The notes under the pieces are model-generated. The model worked only from the letters and a program-made list of their open reading frames with translations. It had not been told where the DNA came from and did no database searches. 64,000 bases of DNA, taken from Pandoraea apista (GTDB lineage: Bacteria > Pseudomonadota > Gammaproteobacteria > Burkholderiales > Burkholderiaceae). A program made the translations under genes and the position numbers. How positions within the stretch are numbered: the first letter of the stretch is position 1; the number at the start of each line of letters is the position of its first letter. Below are positions 33,147 through 44,351 of this stretch, piece after piece. The stretch covers positions 1,302,001 to 1,366,000 of the forward strand of contig NZ_CP013481.2 in the NCBI RefSeq assembly GCF_001465595.2. The letters are read 5' to 3'.

Positions 33147-33184
33147 AAGTGGCGATCCATTTTAACAACGTAAGGACACGCCAG

Positions 33185-33475
33185 ATGGCAAGCTATAAGG
33201 AACTCGTCGCGCAACGCGAAAAGATCGAAAAGCAAATCGAAGAGGCCCGGACCCGCGAAGTGGCCCAGGTCATCGCCGAAGTCAAACAGAAGATCCAGGA
33301 ATATGAACTGACGGCAAAGGATCTGGGACTTGCCACGACGGACGGTCGTCGTCGCGCCGCTCGCGCACAGATTGCGCCGAAGTATATGAATCCGGCCACC
33401 GGCGAAACGTGGTCGGGCCGCGGCCGCGCGCCGAAGTGGGTTGGGAAGAACAAAGAGAAGTTCTTGATCAAGTAA
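33185..33475 (+). CDS. H-NS-like nucleoid protein
   Basis: A 96-residue H-NS-family protein. The N-terminal half is a charged coiled coil for dimerisation (KELVAQREKIEKQIEEARTREVAQVIAEV) and the C-terminal half carries the DNA-binding motif PKYMNPATGETWSGRGRAPKWV with the GRGRAPKW loop that inserts into the AT-rich minor groove. It is the short type found in Burkholderiales (BpH3/Bv3F-like). The ATG at 33185 follows GTAAGGACACGCCAG. Several such paralogs usually exist per genome; AT-rich neighbouring DNA may be its target. Confidence 0.93.
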   Translation: MASYKELVAQREKIEKQIEEARTREVAQVIAEVKQKIQEYELTAKDLGLATTDGRRRAARAQIAPKYMNPATGETWSGRGRAPKWVGKNKEKFLIK

Positions 33476-33684
33476 TACGCCGGCGAAAGCCGGACTGGCG
33501 TTGCCGGTCACATGCCAGGGAGGTTGGGGAGCCGGCGGTCGCTGTGACGCGCTAAGGTCACAGCGCTTTGCCATCTCCACCGTGTCCCTGAGAGCAGTAA
33601 AGCAGCAGCCTAGTAATAGTCGTTTTGCCCCCCAACCTCGGATCGCCTGGCTGTGGCTTGATGTGATGCAGTGCCTGAAAAGTC
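33476..33684. other. Gap after the H-NS gene
   Basis: Part of a 392-base gap up to the sensor kinase gene. A small stem (CCGGC-GAAA-GCCGG, 33481-33494) lies just after the H-NS stop, but it lacks a U tract. A 135-codon frame crossing the terminator is not credible. Nothing else is seen before the terminator at 33685. Confidence 0.6.
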
Positions 33685-33720
33685 AAAACCCGCCGTTCGT
33701 TTATCGACGGCGGGTTTTTT
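33685..33720 (+). terminator. Intrinsic terminator, probably bidirectional
   Basis: AAAACCCGCCGT (33685-33696) pairs with ACGGCGGGTTTT (33707-33718), with a ten-base loop and T runs on both sides. It serves the H-NS transcript on the plus strand and can also end the convergent kinase operon on the minus strand. Confidence 0.85.
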
Positions 33721-33867
33721 CATTGTGTGGGAATGAGAGGGCGGCGACTGAGGCAAGAGGCAACGCCGTCCGCCCGAATCGGCCGATGGGCCGCCCCAGC
33801 ACCGCAAGCCGCTTATCGACGCCTATCGGCACTTATTCCGCGCTTCCCTCCGCGCTTCTCTTCGCGC

Positions 33868-35142
33868 TTACTCCGCACCGGGATCGTCCGGTGGAAACAT
33901 CAGGGTGACCTGCAATCCGCCCGTAGGACGATTGGTGAACGAGACTCGCCCGCCCAATTGCTGGGTCAGTTTGTCGACGATGGCCAGCCCAAGTCCGCAG
34001 TGGGCGTTGCCACCGCGAGCCGGATCAAGGCGCACGAAAGGTCTCACGATACGATTGATGTCTTCGTTCGGAATGCCCGGGCCGCTGTCTTCGATGACAA
34101 GGCGCCAGCCACTGGCGTCTCGCGATGTGCGGATCGCGAGCGGCGCCCGCCCGTAGGTGACCGCATTGTCGAGCAGGTTATTCACGATGCGCTCGAGGTA
34201 GGTCTGGCGCAGCCTGAAGCCCGGCCCGGCTTGTAAGTCCAGTTCGATGGCATAGCCCTGATCGAGGAACGGCGCAATCAGCGAAGGAATCCGTGCCTCC
34301 ACCGGCGACGCCGCGCCGTCCATTTCGACACCTCGGGCAAACAGCAGGAACTGGTCGACGATCCGGGTCATCGATTCGGCGTCGCGCGTGATGCCTTCGC
34401 TCATCTGCACGTCGTCGAGCATTTCGGCACGCAGACGCAAACGTGCAAGCGGCGTCTTCAGATCGTGGGCGATCCCGGCGAGCATCGTATTGCGCTCGCG
34501 GTCGGTCTGCACGATATCGTGACTCATGCGATTGAAACGCTCGGTCAGTTGACGCAGCTCCAGCGGGCCGCGCTCCTTGACCTGTGTTCGAACGCGATGG
34601 GTCGCGAGTTGCTCGGCTGCGGCGGCCATATCCCGCACTGGCCGCTGCAATTGCCAGGCGGCAAACAGCGCAAAGATGACCGTAATACCGAGTACGGCGG
34701 CCAGGCCCGGCAGAATCGTGGCGGTGCCCGGCGGGTTGCGCACCGATAGTACCGGCGTGGCGATCCAGTAGTCGCGCCCCGGCAGGCGTGCCCAGATGCG
34801 CGGCGGTGGTGTGCGTTCCACGCGCAGTTGCGTGCCGGCCGGCAGACGCCGGGCAAGTTCGGTCGTCAGGCGAGCGTTCTTGCTGGTCGGCTCGAACACG
34901 TCGCCATGGGCGAACGAGACCGGTACGACCTGGACGAGATCGGGCAACGTGAGCGTTGAGTTGCCTTCATGCACTTCCGACGCGGACTTGATGATGAACG
35001 CCATTTGCTCGGCGGCGTTCTGCACGCGCGTGTCGTCATGATCGCTGCGCAGGATCGTGAGATACGAGAAATGGCTGATGACCAGCGCCGCGATGATGAG
35101 CAGCGCCAGCCGGCCAAACAGAGTGTCGAAACGGCCCTTCAT
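33868..35142 (-). CDS. EnvZ/RstB-like sensor histidine kinase
   Basis: A 424-residue membrane kinase with helices near residues 13-30 and 145-165, a periplasmic sensor segment of about 115 residues, HAMP, an H-box (MLAGIAHDLKTPLARLRLR), an N-box NNLLDNAVTYGRAPL and glycine boxes DSGPGIP and NAHCGLGLAIV. It is closely related to the kinase at 14401-15744. It lies 121 bases after its response regulator on the same strand. GGAG is upstream of the ATG. The signal is unknown, but the divergent mdtABC-like operon is a probable target of the pair. Confidence 0.93.
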   Translation of the reverse strand: MKGRFDTLFGRLALLIIAALVISHFSYLTILRSDHDDTRVQNAAEQMAFIIKSASEVHEGNSTLTLPDLVQVVPVSFAHGDVFEPTSKNARLTTELARRLPAGTQLRVERTPPPRIWARLPGRDYWIATPVLSVRNPPGTATILPGLAAVLGITVIFALFAAWQLQRPVRDMAAAAEQLATHRVRTQVKERGPLELRQLTERFNRMSHDIVQTDRERNTMLAGIAHDLKTPLARLRLRAEMLDDVQMSEGITRDAESMTRIVDQFLLFARGVEMDGAASPVEARIPSLIAPFLDQGYAIELDLQAGPGFRLRQTYLERIVNNLLDNAVTYGRAPLAIRTSRDASGWRLVIEDSGPGIPNEDINRIVRPFVRLDPARGGNAHCGLGLAIVDKLTQQLGGRVSFTNRPTGGLQVTLMFPPDDPGAE

Positions 35143-35263
35143 GTCATGCTCCGCATGGGGGCCGGGGGCAGCAGTATCGGCGTCATGCCGGAGTCCTTCT
35201 CAGACCGGAAGAGGATACCTTCGTACAGGACGTCGGTAAAAGGGCGAGTCCGGTGCCGGTCGA

Positions 35264-36010
35264 TCAACCGGTCGCCATATCGGCGCGTTGGCCGTCGGGA
35301 ACGAAGATATAACCACGCCCGCGCACGGTCTGGATAAAGCGCGGGCTCTGCGCGTCTTCGTCGAGCAAACGGCGCAGGCGCCAGATTTGCACGTCGATGC
35401 CGCGGTCGTTGACGTCGCTATCGGCGCCGTAAAGCAATTCGATGATGCGTTCGCGCGAGAGCACCTGCATGGCGTGGTTCACCAACAGGCGCAGCAAGCC
35501 ATATTCACCGTCCGAGAGCGTAAGCAACTGGGCATCGCGGGTCAGCGTGCGGCTGCGGAAGTCGAGTACGAATGGGCCGAACGTGTAGTTCTCGCGTTGC
35601 TCGGGCACGGCGGCGTCGGGTGTCTTGCGACGACGCAGCACGGCGTTGATGCGGGCCAGCAGCTCGCGCGGGCTGAACGGCTTGCCGAGATAGTCGTCGG
35701 CGCCGATTTCCAGTCCCACGATGCGGTCGATCTCGTCGCTGCGCGCCGTGAGCAGGATCACCGGCACATCGTCGTTGCGCGCTCGCAGGTCACGCAACGC
35801 CGTGAGGCCATCGACCTTGGGCATCATCAGGTCGAGCACGATCAGGGCGGGACGCTCACGCTCGAGGCGTGCGGCCAGCCCATCGCCGTCATGCATGACG
35901 GCGACCGAGAAGCCGTGGCGGCTCAGGTACTCGCGCAGCAGATCACGCAGATCGGGATCGTCGTCGACAACAAGAATTTTCATATTCGTTCGGACGGGTG
36001 GTGTCGTCAT
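35264..36010 (-). CDS. OmpR/RstA-family response regulator
   Basis: A 248-residue regulator. The receiver has acidic residues D16-D18, phospho-acceptor D60 (IVLDLMMPKVDG) and the lysine in YLGKPF; the winged helix ends in FIQTVRGRGYIFVPDG. Start at 36010 (MTTPPVRTN) is preferred because GGGGAGA lies nine bases upstream; an ATG at 35983 gives a conventional 239-residue protein and cannot be excluded. It is divergent from the RND pump operon, the classic position for its regulator. Confidence 0.92.
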   Translation of the reverse strand: MTTPPVRTNMKILVVDDDPDLRDLLREYLSRHGFSVAVMHDGDGLAARLERERPALIVLDLMMPKVDGLTALRDLRARNDDVPVILLTARSDEIDRIVGLEIGADDYLGKPFSPRELLARINAVLRRRKTPDAAVPEQRENYTFGPFVLDFRSRTLTRDAQLLTLSDGEYGLLRLLVNHAMQVLSRERIIELLYGADSDVNDRGIDVQIWRLRRLLDEDAQSPRFIQTVRGRGYIFVPDGQRADMATG

Positions 36011-36575
36011 GATAGTGGTCTCCCCGCGCGGCCAGACACGCGTTTTGTTTCCGGACATTACAGTCTTGGTTGTCTGTAACGATGCGTAATAATAGAGCCA
36101 GCTTCGATTTCGCACGAATTTCCCCCGCTTCACGTAAGCTTTGCTCTGCTCAATACGTCGCGGTTTTGCCGCAGTTTCGCTGCAATTTCGCAGCCGTTTC
36201 ATCGCCGTTTGAGCGGCAAATTTCGCACACCCAATCGCACATCTCGCGTTGCGAGAGCGCTGCGACAAGGCATTGCAGGGTTCGGCGCGACGCCGGCAGA
36301 TATTGCGCACCGGGCACGACGCGAACCATCGGCAGCCCAGCCGGTCTTTCAGCAGCAACGCTTTCGCTTGCCCGCAGGGAAAGCTGCTGTAATCGGCGAT
36401 TGCGCCAGGCTTTCACAACGGTCTGCTATGCTGATCAGCCGAAACCGGCACAAGGCGCGGTCCGGGGCGATTCCAGCCGCTGCCGCCCAGTTTGCCGCAC
36501 TGCAGCAATCAGACAAAAAAGTACGTCGTCCGCATTGGACGAATCCGCTAACTACTCCGCTGTTACGAGGAAGTC
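36011..36575. other. Divergent control region between the regulator and the RND operon
   Basis: A 565-base gap without a credible gene. A dyad TTACAG-N10-CTGTAA (36058-36063 and 36074-36079) sits about 50 bases upstream of the response regulator, a good place for autoregulation. The middle part (36100-36260) is T-rich with repeated short GCAATTTCGC-like stretches. The mdtA start has GAGGA upstream. Promoters could not be placed with confidence. Confidence 0.55.
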
Positions 36576-37934
36576 ATGACCGAGCACGGTCCCCACGGTT
36601 CGGAACAACCGAACGGTTCTGATCGGCCCACGCCCGCTAACCCCGGGGCGCAACGCAACGCGGGGCCAGTCGAGGCGCCTTCGCGTGCGCGCCGCTGGCT
36701 CGTGCCCGGTGTCATCGGGCTGGTCGTCGTGCTCATTGCGGGCGGTGTTTATTACCGTCTGCACGCTCAAAATGCTCAGGGACCCGCCCAGGCGGGCGGG
36801 CGGCGTGGCGGTCCGCCCGCCGGTGCAGCCGGGGCCGGCGCTCCGGCCACGCCGGTCACGGCGGTCGAGGCCAAGACGGGCGATCTGCCGGTCTTCCTCA
36901 ATGCACTGGGCACCGTCACGCCGACACGCAGCGTTACGGTGCATTCGCGGGTCGACGGTCAGCTCATGAAGGTGCACTTCAAGGAAGGCGACATGGTCAA
37001 GGAAGGCCAGTTGCTTGCTGAGATCGATCCGCGTCCGTTCCAGGTGCAGGTCACGCAGATGGAGGGGCAGCTCGCTCACGATCAGGCGCTGCTCAAGAAC
37101 GCCCAGCTCGATCTGGCCCGGTACGAGACCCTTCTCAAGCAGGACTCGATTGCCGGACAGACCGTCGATACGCAGCGTGCGCTCGTCAAGCAGTACGAAG
37201 GGACGGTCAAGTCCGACGAAGGTCAGCTTGGCAATGCCCGTTTGCAGTTGAGCTATGCGAGCGTGACCGCACCGGTCTCAGGACTCGCGGGGCTGCGTCT
37301 GGTCGATCCGGGCAATATCGTTCACGCTTCGGACACCAACGGTATCGTGATCATTAACGAGGTCTCGCCGATTACCGTCGTCTACACAATTCCCGAAGAC
37401 AATCTGCCGAAGGTGGTCAAGCGCTCGCGCAGCGGCGAGACGCTGCTCGTTGAAACCTTCGACCGTGCCGGCAAGATCAAGCTCGCGAGCGGCAAGCTCG
37501 CCTCCATCGACAACCAGATCGATACGACGACCGGCACCGTGAAGCTCAAGGCCGAGTTTGCCAACAGCGAGGGTTTGTTGTTCCCGAATCAGTTCGTCAA
37601 CGTGAAGATGCTCGTCGACACGCTCAAGAGCGCCACGCTGATTCCGAGCGCGGCCGTGCAGCGCGGCACGCAGGGCAGCTTCGTTTATGCCGTGCAGCCG
37701 GATCAGACCGTCAAGCTCAAGACCGTGAAGCTCGGGCCGACCGATGGCACCAATGTGGCCGTGGAGTCGGGCATTGCGCCGGGCGAAAGACTCGTGATCG
37801 ACGGCATGGACAAGCTGCGCGACGGCGCCAAGGTCGAAGTGATCACGGCCGAGAGCCGCGCGGCGGCCGTCGCACCGCGCGCCCCCGGCGAGAAGCGCAA
37901 CGGCAACGGCGGGCATCGCCGTTCGGCGCAATAG
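36576..37934 (+). CDS. mdtA: RND efflux periplasmic adaptor, MdtA-like
   Basis: A 452-residue membrane fusion protein. The N-terminus has a cytoplasmic stretch, one membrane anchor (about residues 46-64) and a Gly/Ala-rich spacer. The lipoyl-like half VHSRVDGQLMKVHFKEGDMVKEGQLLAEIDPRPF is followed by the helical hairpin and the second half ASVTAPVSGLAGLRLVDPGN. It couples the two RND pumps to the outer membrane factor. It is first in an operon adaptor-pump-pump-outer membrane factor like mdtABC, with a 79-base gap to the next gene. Confidence 0.93.
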   Translation: MTEHGPHGSEQPNGSDRPTPANPGAQRNAGPVEAPSRARRWLVPGVIGLVVVLIAGGVYYRLHAQNAQGPAQAGGRRGGPPAGAAGAGAPATPVTAVEAKTGDLPVFLNALGTVTPTRSVTVHSRVDGQLMKVHFKEGDMVKEGQLLAEIDPRPFQVQVTQMEGQLAHDQALLKNAQLDLARYETLLKQDSIAGQTVDTQRALVKQYEGTVKSDEGQLGNARLQLSYASVTAPVSGLAGLRLVDPGNIVHASDTNGIVIINEVSPITVVYTIPEDNLPKVVKRSRSGETLLVETFDRAGKIKLASGKLASIDNQIDTTTGTVKLKAEFANSEGLLFPNQFVNVKMLVDTLKSATLIPSAAVQRGTQGSFVYAVQPDQTVKLKTVKLGPTDGTNVAVESGIAPGERLVIDGMDKLRDGAKVEVITAESRAAAVAPRAPGEKRNGNGGHRRSAQ

Positions 37935-38013
37935 GACGACGTCGCGTGATTTCACGCGACGCCACCGCGCTCATGCCCGACCACGCCCCCAGAGACGCCC
38001 TTCGACGTAGCCA

Positions 38014-41000
38014 ATGAATCCGTCCCGCCCGTTTATTCTTCGACCGGTCGCCACATCGTTGCTGATGCTGGCGATCCTGCTTGCCGGTTTCGTCGCCTAC
38101 CGGTTGCTGCCGGTGTCGTCGCTGCCGGAGGTCGACTATCCGACCATTCAGGTGGTCACGCTCTATCCGGGGGCGAGCCCGGACGTGATGACTTCGTCGG
38201 TCACGGCCCCGCTGGAGCGTCAGTTCGGCCAGATGCCGGGCCTGAACCAGATGTCCTCGACCAGCTCGGGCGGCGCGTCGGTGATTACATTGCAGTTCTC
38301 GCTGGACCTTGGACTCGACGTTGCCGAGCAGGAAGTGCAGGCCGCCATCAACAGCGCCAGCAACCTGTTGCCGAGCGATCTGCCGATGCCGCCGATCTAC
38401 AGCAAGGTCAATCCGGCCGACACGCCGATCCTGACGCTGGCGATCATGTCGAAGACCATGCCGTTGCCCAAGCTGGAGGATCTGGTCGACACGCGCGTTG
38501 CCCAGAAGATCTCGCAGTTGCCCGGCATCGGTCTGGTGAGCATCTCGGGCGGCCAGCGGCCCGCCGTGCGTATTAAGGTCAATCCGCGCGCGATCACGTC
38601 GTATGGGCTGAACATCGAAGACGTTCGCACGTCCATCGCGGCGGCGAACGTCAATCAGGCGAAGGGAAGTTTCGACGGGCCGCAGCGGGCTTCGACCATC
38701 GACGCCAATGACCAGCTTGCCTCGGCCGACGAGTACCGCAATCTCGTGATCGCCTATAAGAATGGCGGCCCGATTCGTCTGTCCGACATCGCCGACGTCA
38801 TCGACGGCGCGGAGAATACCAAGCTCGCCGCGTGGGCCGACACCACGCCGGCCATTGTGCTGAATGTGCAGCGTCAGCCTGGCGCGAACGTGATCGAGAC
38901 GGTCAACAAGGTCAAGGCGCTCCTGCCACAGTTGCAGGCCGCCCTGCCGGGCAGTATCGACGTGAAGTTGCTCACCGACCGCACAACGACGATTCGCGCC
39001 TCGGTCTCCGACGTGCAGTTCGAACTCATTCTCGCCGTCGCCCTCGTGGTGATGGTGATCTTCCTGTTCCTGCGCAACGTCTCGGCGACCATCATCCCAA
39101 GCGTGGCTGTGCCGCTCTCGCTGGTTGGCACCTTCGGCGTGATGTATCTGGCCGGCTTCTCGATCAATAACCTGACGCTCATGGCGCTCACCATCGCGAC
39201 CGGCTTCGTGGTGGACGACGCCATCGTGATGATCGAGAACATCGCGCGCTACATGGAGCAGGGGGAAAAGCCGTTGCAGGCGGCGCTCAAGGGCGCGGAG
39301 CAGATCGGCTTCACAATCATTTCGCTCACGTTCTCGCTGATTGCCGTACTGATTCCGCTGCTGTTCATGGGCGATGTCGTTGGCCGTCTATTCCGCGAAT
39401 TTGCCATCACGCTGGCGGTGTCGATTCTCATCTCGGCCGTGGTGTCGCTTACGCTGACGCCCATGATGTGCGCGAAGCTGTTGCGTCACGTGCCGGAAGA
39501 GAAGCAGGGCAAGTTCTATCGCAAGACCGGCGAGATTTTCGATCGCATCATCGCGAAATACGGCGAATGGCTCACGTGGGTGCTCGATCGTCAGCCGGCA
39601 ACGCTGCTTGTCGCCCTCGGCACGCTCGTGCTCACGGTGCTGCTGTACATATGGGTGCCCAAGGGCTTCTTCCCGGTGCAGGACACTGGGGTGATTCAAG
39701 GCATTTCCGAGGCGCCGCAGTCGATCTCGTTCGCCGCCATGGGCGAGCGTCAACTGGCGCTGGTGGCCAAGGTGCTGGAAGATCCGGCGGTCGAATCGGT
39801 GTCGTCGTTTATTGGTGTGGACGGGGTGAACGCCACGCTCAACAGCGGGCGTCTGCTCATCAACCTGAAGGACAAGGCCACGCGCGGGATCGACGCCTCG
39901 GAGGTCATCCGCCGGATTCAGCCCGAGGCGGCGAAGGTGCCCGGCATCGCGCTCTATATGCAGCCGGTACAGGATCTGACCATCGAAGACCGCATCAGCC
40001 GCACGCAGTATCAGTTCACGCTGCAAGATCCGAGTCTGGATACGCTTGGCATCTGGGTGCCGAAGCTCATTGACCGGTTGCAACGTGTGCCGCAACTGGC
40101 AGACGTCACGAGCGATCTGCAAGTCAATGGGTTGCAGGCTTACGTGGAGATCGACCGCGATACGGCGAGCCGTCTCGGCGTTACGCCGTCCGCCGTCGAC
40201 CAGACGCTCTACAGCGCGTTCGGCCAACGGTTGATTTCGACGATCTACACGCAGGCGTCGCAATACCGCGTGGTGCTCGAAGTCGCAGACGACTTCCAGC
40301 GCGGCCCCGACGCGCTCAAGGGCATTTACGTCGCGTCGTCATCGGGGGTACAGGTGCCGCTCACGTCGTTTGCGAAGATCGTGGAGAAGCCCACGCCGCT
40401 GGCGATCAACCATCAGGCGCAGTTCCCGGCCGCGACGATTTCGTTCAATCTTGCCAAGGGGGCGTCGCTGGGCGATGCGGTGAAGGCGATCACTGCGGCC
40501 GAGGCGGACATCGGCCTGCCAGTGAGCACCCAGACGACGTTCCAGGGCGCGGCGCAGGCGTTCCAGGCGTCACTGTCGAACACCCTGTGGCTCATTCTCG
40601 CGGCGGTCGTGACGATGTACATCGTGCTCGGCGTGCTGTACGAGAGCTATATTCATCCGATCACCATTCTCTCGACGCTGCCGTCGGCCGGGGTGGGCGC
40701 ACTGCTGGCGCTCATGGTCTCCGGCAACGACATCAGCATCATCGCGATCATCGGCATCATTCTGCTGATCGGTATCGTGAAGAAGAACGCCATCATGATG
40801 ATCGACTTCGCCCTCGAGGCGGAACGCGAGCACGGCATGGCGCCGCGCGAAGCGATCTACCAGGCGTGTCTGTTGCGTTTCCGCCCGATTCTGATGACGA
40901 CGATGGCGGCCGTGCTGGGGGCACTGCCGCTCATGCTGGGCTCGGGCGTGGGCTCCGAGTTGCGCCAGCCGCTGGGTATCACGATGGTGGGCGGGCTGAT

Positions 41001-41190
41001 GGTCAGTCAGGTGCTGACGCTCTTCACCACGCCGGTGATCTACCTGTGGTTCGACCGCTGGGCCGCACGGGTGCGCGCCTGGCGTGAACGGCGCTTCGGA
41101 CCGTCGGATGACCACGAGCACGGCGATCATGGCGATCCCGGTAACCCGGGCGGCGGCGCCCCGGTCATTACGGACGGCCCGGCACGATGA
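38014..41190 (+). CDS. mdtB: RND multidrug efflux pump, MdtB-like
   Basis: A 1058-residue inner-membrane RND pump of the HAE1 type driven by protons. Membrane helix 1 is at residues about 10-30; the proton-relay aspartates are in [13 protein letters not shown] of helix 4. Two large periplasmic porter loops follow helices 1 and 7, and helices 8-12 include [18 protein letters not shown] and [19 protein letters not shown]. It overlaps the second pump gene by four bases. MdtB and MdtC form a mixed trimer in E. coli, and the same is likely here. Substrates there include novobiocin and bile salts; here they are unknown. Confidence 0.94.
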   Translation: MNPSRPFILRPVATSLLMLAILLAGFVAYRLLPVSSLPEVDYPTIQVVTLYPGASPDVMTSSVTAPLERQFGQMPGLNQMSSTSSGGASVITLQFSLDLGLDVAEQEVQAAINSASNLLPSDLPMPPIYSKVNPADTPILTLAIMSKTMPLPKLEDLVDTRVAQKISQLPGIGLVSISGGQRPAVRIKVNPRAITSYGLNIEDVRTSIAAANVNQAKGSFDGPQRASTIDANDQLASADEYRNLVIAYKNGGPIRLSDIADVIDGAENTKLAAWADTTPAIVLNVQRQPGANVIETVNKVKALLPQLQAALPGSIDVKLLTDRTTTIRASVSDVQFELILAVALVVMVIFLFLRNVSATIIPSVAVPLSLVGTFGVMYLAGFSINNLTLMALTIATGFVVDDAIVMIENIARYMEQGEKPLQAALKGAEQIGFTIISLTFSLIAVLIPLLFMGDVVGRLFREFAITLAVSILISAVVSLTLTPMMCAKLLRHVPEEKQGKFYRKTGEIFDRIIAKYGEWLTWVLDRQPATLLVALGTLVLTVLLYIWVPKGFFPVQDTGVIQGISEAPQSISFAAMGERQLALVAKVLEDPAVESVSSFIGVDGVNATLNSGRLLINLKDKATRGIDASEVIRRIQPEAAKVPGIALYMQPVQDLTIEDRISRTQYQFTLQDPSLDTLGIWVPKLIDRLQRVPQLADVTSDLQVNGLQAYVEIDRDTASRLGVTPSAVDQTLYSAFGQRLISTIYTQASQYRVVLEVADDFQRGPDALKGIYVASSSGVQVPLTSFAKIVEKPTPLAINHQAQFPAATISFNLAKGASLGDAVKAITAAEADIGLPVSTQTTFQGAAQAFQASLSNTLWLILAAVVTMYIVLGVLYESYIHPITILSTLPSAGVGALLALMVSGNDISIIAIIGIILLIGIVKKNAIMMIDFALEAEREHGMAPREAIYQACLLRFRPILMTTMAAVLGALPLMLGSGVGSELRQPLGITMVGGLMVSQVLTLFTTPVIYLWFDRWAARVRAWRERRFGPSDDHEHGDHGDPGNPGGGAPVITDGPAR

Positions 41191-44100
41191 ACCTGTCGGC
41201 CGTCTTCATCAGGCGCTCGGTCGCGACCGTTCTGCTCACCATCGGGGTGACGCTGGCGGGCATCGTCGCGTTCGGATTGCTGCCTATTTCGCCGCTGCCG
41301 CAGGTCGACTTCCCGACAATCTCGGTTTCGGCGTCGCTGCCGGGCGCCAGCCCCGAGACCATGGCGGCGAGTGTGGCAACGCCGCTTGAACGCTCGCTCG
41401 GCCGGATTGCCGGCGTGACGGAAATGACGTCGAGCAGTTCGCTGGGTTCGACCCGCATTACGTTGCAATTCGACCTCTCGCGCGACATCAACGGCGCGGC
41501 GCGCGACGTGCAGGCGGCGATCAACGCCGCGCGCAGCCTGCTGCCGTCGGGGCTGCCGAGCAACCCGACCTATCGCAAGGTGAATCCGGCGAGCGCACCG
41601 GTGATGATCATTGCGCTGACCTCGGAGAGCATGACGCGCGGGCAGATGTACGACGCCGCGTCGACCATCCTCGCGCAGAAGATCTCGCAGCTCGAAGGCG
41701 TGGGCGATGTGACGGTGGGCGGCAGTTCGCTGCCCGCGGTGCGCGTCGAACTCAACCCGACGGCGCTCAACAAGTATCAGATCCCGCTGGAAACGGTGCG
41801 CACGGCGATTCAGGCGGTCAACGCAAACCGCCCGAAGGGGGCGCTCGAAGACGGCGACCGGCGCTGGCAGATTCTCGCCAACGATCAGGCGAAGACGGCG
41901 AAAGAATATCTGCCGGTCATCGTGGCTTATCAGGACGGCCGGCCGGTGCGTCTGGCCGATATCGCCGACGTGGTCGACTCGGTGCAGGATTTACGCAATG
42001 CGGGGTCGGCCAACGGCAAGCCGTCGGTGCTGCTTGTCATCACGACCCAGCCTGGGGCGAACATCATCGAGACGGTCGACGGCATCAACAAGATATTGCC
42101 GAATCTGCGCGCTTCGATTCCGGCTGCGATCAATCTCGATGTGGTGATGGACCGAACGCCGACGATTCGCGCGTCGCTCAAAGAAGTCGAACGCACGCTG
42201 TTGATCTCGATCGCGCTCGTGATCATGGTGGTGTTCCTCTTCCTGCGCAATTGGCGCGCGACGCTGATTCCGAGCGTGGCCGTACCCGTCTCGCTGATCG
42301 GCACGTTCGGGGTGATGTACCTGTGCGGCTTCAGTCTCGATAACCTGTCGCTCATGGCGCTCACCATTGCGACGGGCTTCGTGGTCGACGACGCCATTGT
42401 GGTGCTGGAGAACATCTCCCGTCATATCGAAGAGGGGCTGAGCCCCTTTGCGGCAGCGCTCAAAGGCACGCGAGAAGTGGGTTTCACTGTGCTGTCGATG
42501 AGTATTTCGCTGGTGGCGGTGTTCATTCCGCTGCTGTTGATGGGCGGCATTGTCGGACGGCTGTTCCGCGAATTTGCGGTCACGCTCTCGGCAGCCATCA
42601 TGGTCTCGCTGGTCGTCTCGCTCACGACCACGCCGATGATGTGCGCACGCTTGCTCAAGGGAAAGGCCGCACCGGGCGTGCCGGCCGGCACGGCGCCCCT
42701 TGCGCCGGAGCCGCCGCCGCGCCCGTCCATCTGGACACGCCTGGGCAACTGGACCGAGCGCGGCTTCGACGCCACGCTGCGCGAGTACGAACGCTCGCTG
42801 TCATGGGCGCTGCGCCACGGGCCGCTGATGTTGCTGATTCTGCTGGCGACGATCTGCCTGAACGTCTGGCTCTACACGGTGGTGCCGAAGGGGTTCTTCC
42901 CGCAGCAGGACACGGGGCGGATGATCGGCTTCATTCAGGCCGATCAGGCGATCTCGTTCCAGGCGATGGAAAAGAAGCTGGCCGACTTCATCAGGATCGT
43001 GCAGGCCGACCCGGATGTGGCGACTGTTACCGGCTTTACCGGCGGGTCGAACCGCAACGGCGGCTCGATGTTCGTCACGCTCAAGCCGCTGGGCGAACGC
43101 AAGCTTTCGGCCGATCAGGTCATTGCACGTTTGCGCGGCAAGCTGGCCAAGGAGCCGGGGGCCATGCTCTACCTGCAATCGGTGCAGGACATTCGCGTGG
43201 GCGGCCGCTCCAGCAACGCACAGTATCAATACACATTGCAGGCGGACGATCTTCAGCAGTTGCGTGATTGGGAGCCGAAGGTGCGCAATGCGATCTCGCG
43301 GTTGCCGAACCTCGTGGACGTGAATACCGATCAGCAGGACAAGGGATTGCAGACGACGCTCGACGTCGACCGCGATCAGGCGTCGCGGCTGGGGCTAACG
43401 ATGAGCCAGATCGATAACGTGCTCAACGACGCCTTCGGGCAGCGTCAGGTCTCCACCATCTACAATCCGCTCAACCAGTACAAGGTCGTGATGGAGGTGG
43501 CGCCGCAATGGTGGCAAAGCCCCGAGTCGCTCAAGGACATCTATGTGGTGACCTCGGCGGGCGCACAGGTGCCGCTCTCGGCGTTTGCACGCTACCGGCC
43601 GACGAATACCGCGTTGGGCGTCTCGCATCAGGGCCAGTTCGCAGCGAGCACGATTTCGTTCAATCTGCCGCCGGGGGTCTCGCTCTCCGAGGCGCAGGCG
43701 TCGATCAACGACGCTGTGAGCCGGTTGGGCATGCCAACGTCTGTGCAGGGCAGCTTCCAGGGCACGGCGCAGGCTTTCCAGTCGGCGCTGTCGTCGCAAC
43801 CGATTCTGATCCTGACGGCGCTGCTCACGGTGTATATCGTACTGGGCGTGCTCTACGAGAGTTACATCCATCCGCTCACCATTTTGTCGACGCTGCCGTC
43901 GGCGGGCGTGGGGGCATTGCTGGCGTTGCTGCTGTTCAATACCGAGTTCAGCATCATTGCGCTCATCGGTGTGATTCTGCTGATCGGTATCGTGAAGAAG
44001 AACGCGATCATGATGATCGACTTCGCGCTCGACGCGCAGCGGCGTTTGAATATGCCGCCGCGCGAGGCCATTTACCATGCGTGCGTGTTGCGCTTCCGTC

Positions 44101-44351
44101 CGATCATGATGACCACAATGGCTGCCATGCTCGGGGCGATTCCGCTGGCGCTCGGCACCGGCGACGGGGCGGAGTTGCGTCAGCCGCTGGGTATCTCCAT
44201 CGTGGGCGGCCTGCTGGTGAGTCAGATGCTGACCCTCTACACGACGCCGGTGGTGTACCTGTATCTCGACCGTGTGCGCCTGCGCTGGGCGCGATGGCGC
44301 GCACGGGGCCGGAGCGGCCATAGCGACGTCGGGGAGGTGGGGCATGGCTGA
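41187..44351 (+). CDS. mdtC: RND multidrug efflux pump, MdtC-like
   Basis: A 1054-residue RND pump, paralogous to the previous one. It starts with an ATG that overlaps the mdtB stop. Helix 4 has [20 protein letters not shown]; the C-terminal half has [20 protein letters not shown] and [18 protein letters not shown] proline-rich insert ([16 protein letters not shown]) lies in the cytoplasmic loop between the two halves near residue 500. In E. coli MdtC carries the drug path within a B2C trimer. Its stop overlaps the outer membrane factor gene by eight bases. Confidence 0.94.
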   Translation: MNLSAVFIRRSVATVLLTIGVTLAGIVAFGLLPISPLPQVDFPTISVSASLPGASPETMAASVATPLERSLGRIAGVTEMTSSSSLGSTRITLQFDLSRDINGAARDVQAAINAARSLLPSGLPSNPTYRKVNPASAPVMIIALTSESMTRGQMYDAASTILAQKISQLEGVGDVTVGGSSLPAVRVELNPTALNKYQIPLETVRTAIQAVNANRPKGALEDGDRRWQILANDQAKTAKEYLPVIVAYQDGRPVRLADIADVVDSVQDLRNAGSANGKPSVLLVITTQPGANIIETVDGINKILPNLRASIPAAINLDVVMDRTPTIRASLKEVERTLLISIALVIMVVFLFLRNWRATLIPSVAVPVSLIGTFGVMYLCGFSLDNLSLMALTIATGFVVDDAIVVLENISRHIEEGLSPFAAALKGTREVGFTVLSMSISLVAVFIPLLLMGGIVGRLFREFAVTLSAAIMVSLVVSLTTTPMMCARLLKGKAAPGVPAGTAPLAPEPPPRPSIWTRLGNWTERGFDATLREYERSLSWALRHGPLMLLILLATICLNVWLYTVVPKGFFPQQDTGRMIGFIQADQAISFQAMEKKLADFIRIVQADPDVATVTGFTGGSNRNGGSMFVTLKPLGERKLSADQVIARLRGKLAKEPGAMLYLQSVQDIRVGGRSSNAQYQYTLQADDLQQLRDWEPKVRNAISRLPNLVDVNTDQQDKGLQTTLDVDRDQASRLGLTMSQIDNVLNDAFGQRQVSTIYNPLNQYKVVMEVAPQWWQSPESLKDIYVVTSAGAQVPLSAFARYRPTNTALGVSHQGQFAASTISFNLPPGVSLSEAQASINDAVSRLGMPTSVQGSFQGTAQAFQSALSSQPILILTALLTVYIVLGVLYESYIHPLTILSTLPSAGVGALLALLLFNTEFSIIALIGVILLIGIVKKNAIMMIDFALDAQRRLNMPPREAIYHACVLRFRPIMMTTMAAMLGAIPLALGTGDGAELRQPLGISIVGGLLVSQMLTLYTTPVVYLYLDRVRLRWARWRARGRSGHSDVGEVGHG

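Larger units (their letters stand above)
32304..33184. other. Long AT-rich intergenic region before the H-NS gene
   Basis: An 881-base gap with a much lower GC content than the rest of the window. Two short frames (113 codons at 32442 and 77 codons at 32506) overlap in different frames, have no good start signals and are not convincing. It holds a perfect 14-bp palindrome (32513-32526), a small stem-loop (32872-32885) followed by a strong AGGAGG and a three-codon frame GTG GAC CCA TAG (32905-32916), and the likely H-NS promoter at its right end. It may bind H-NS, encode a small RNA or be the remains of a lost gene. Confidence 0.6.

Noticed and set aside
33501..33908. 135-codon frame after the H-NS gene
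   Set aside because: It crosses a strong terminator and the 3' end of the kinase gene.
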